DNA of 6,920 bases from Polynucleobacter sp. UBA2650 (GTDB lineage: Bacteria; Pseudomonadota; Gammaproteobacteria; Burkholderiales; Burkholderiaceae): positions 8,533 through 15,452 of the forward strand of contig DENG01000012.1 in the NCBI GenBank assembly GCA_002359975.1. The letters are read 5' to 3'. Both the position numbers and the translations under genes were made by a program. The notes beneath the pieces were generated by a model, which did not search any database, was not told where the DNA came from, and saw only the letters and a program-made list of their open reading frames with translations. Of the stretch, positions 6,813 through 6,920 are shown in pieces (within the stretch, counting starts at the first letter, position 1; each line of letters starts with the position of its first letter).

Positions 6813-6920
6813 TTAGCCCAAGATTTCTTCAACTGACTTGCCGCGCTTAGCAGCAATCTCTGCTGGCGTACTCATCTTGCTAAGACCATCTAGGGTTGCG
6901 CGAACCATGTTGTAGGGATT
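6813..6920 (-). CDS. rpsE: 30S ribosomal protein S5, C-terminal 35 residues (5' end outside window)
   Basis: Reading the minus strand from the right edge gives an open frame of 35 residues ending in TAA at 6815-6813. It begins [16 protein letters not shown] and ends [13 protein letters not shown], which is the conserved S5 C-terminus (E. coli ends [14 protein letters not shown]). S5 contributes to decoding accuracy in the 30S body, and its upstream two-domain body lies outside the window. Its position before rpmD fits the spc operon order. Confidence 0.96.
   Translation of the reverse strand, partial: NPYNMVRATLDGLSKMSTPAEIAAKRGKSVEEILG

Noticed and set aside
1..6920. Signs of a novel accessory system, mobile element, CRISPR array or tRNA/rRNA gene
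   Set aside because: Every stretch is accounted for by conserved housekeeping genes with short gaps. I saw no direct repeat arrays, transposase frames, integrase sites or structural RNA genes.

Overview
The window lies inside the long spc/alpha ribosomal-protein gene cluster of a betaproteobacterium. Every gene that I can support is on the minus strand, so transcription runs from position 6920 towards 1. The protein sequences (an IF-1 with the betaproteobacterial-type [18 protein letters not shown] stretch, infA placed between secY and rpmJ, a 130-residue L17), the moderate base composition and the order rplQ-cutA-dsbD suggest Burkholderiales, probably a Polynucleobacter-like freshwater bacterium. 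The family-level placement is fairly safe. The genus is an inference from memory of gene order and was not tested.

Layout in the direction of transcription: the end of rpsE (6920-6813), rpmD, rplO, secY, infA, rpmJ, rpsM, rpsK, a 124-base spacer with three stem-loops, rpsD (GTG start), rpoA, rplQ, a clear rho-independent terminator (1453-1427), then cutA and the first 358 codons of dsbD, which runs off the left edge. Gaps between genes upstream of the spacer are 2 to 23 bases. The only long non-coding stretches are the rpsK-rpsD spacer (124 bases) and the rplQ-cutA spacer (82 bases, mostly taken up by the terminator). There is no gene-free stretch longer than 300 bases.

The genes from rpsE to rplQ supply ribosomal proteins S5, L30, L15, L36, S13, S11, S4 and L17, initiation factor IF-1, the SecY translocon channel and the RNA polymerase alpha subunit. 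This is the usual growth-rate-linked transcription and translation block. After the terminator, cutA and dsbD form a tightly coupled pair (GTGA overlap): a small trimeric CutA-family protein and the membrane thiol reductant transporter DsbD. The same two genes are neighbours in E. coli.

I found no undescribed system such as a defence locus, mobile element, CRISPR array or toxin. The most interesting unexplained structure is the run of three stem-loops just before rpsD. It is a candidate site for translational control by S4, because the space before rpsM, where E. coli has its S4-binding pseudoknot, is only 23 bases here.
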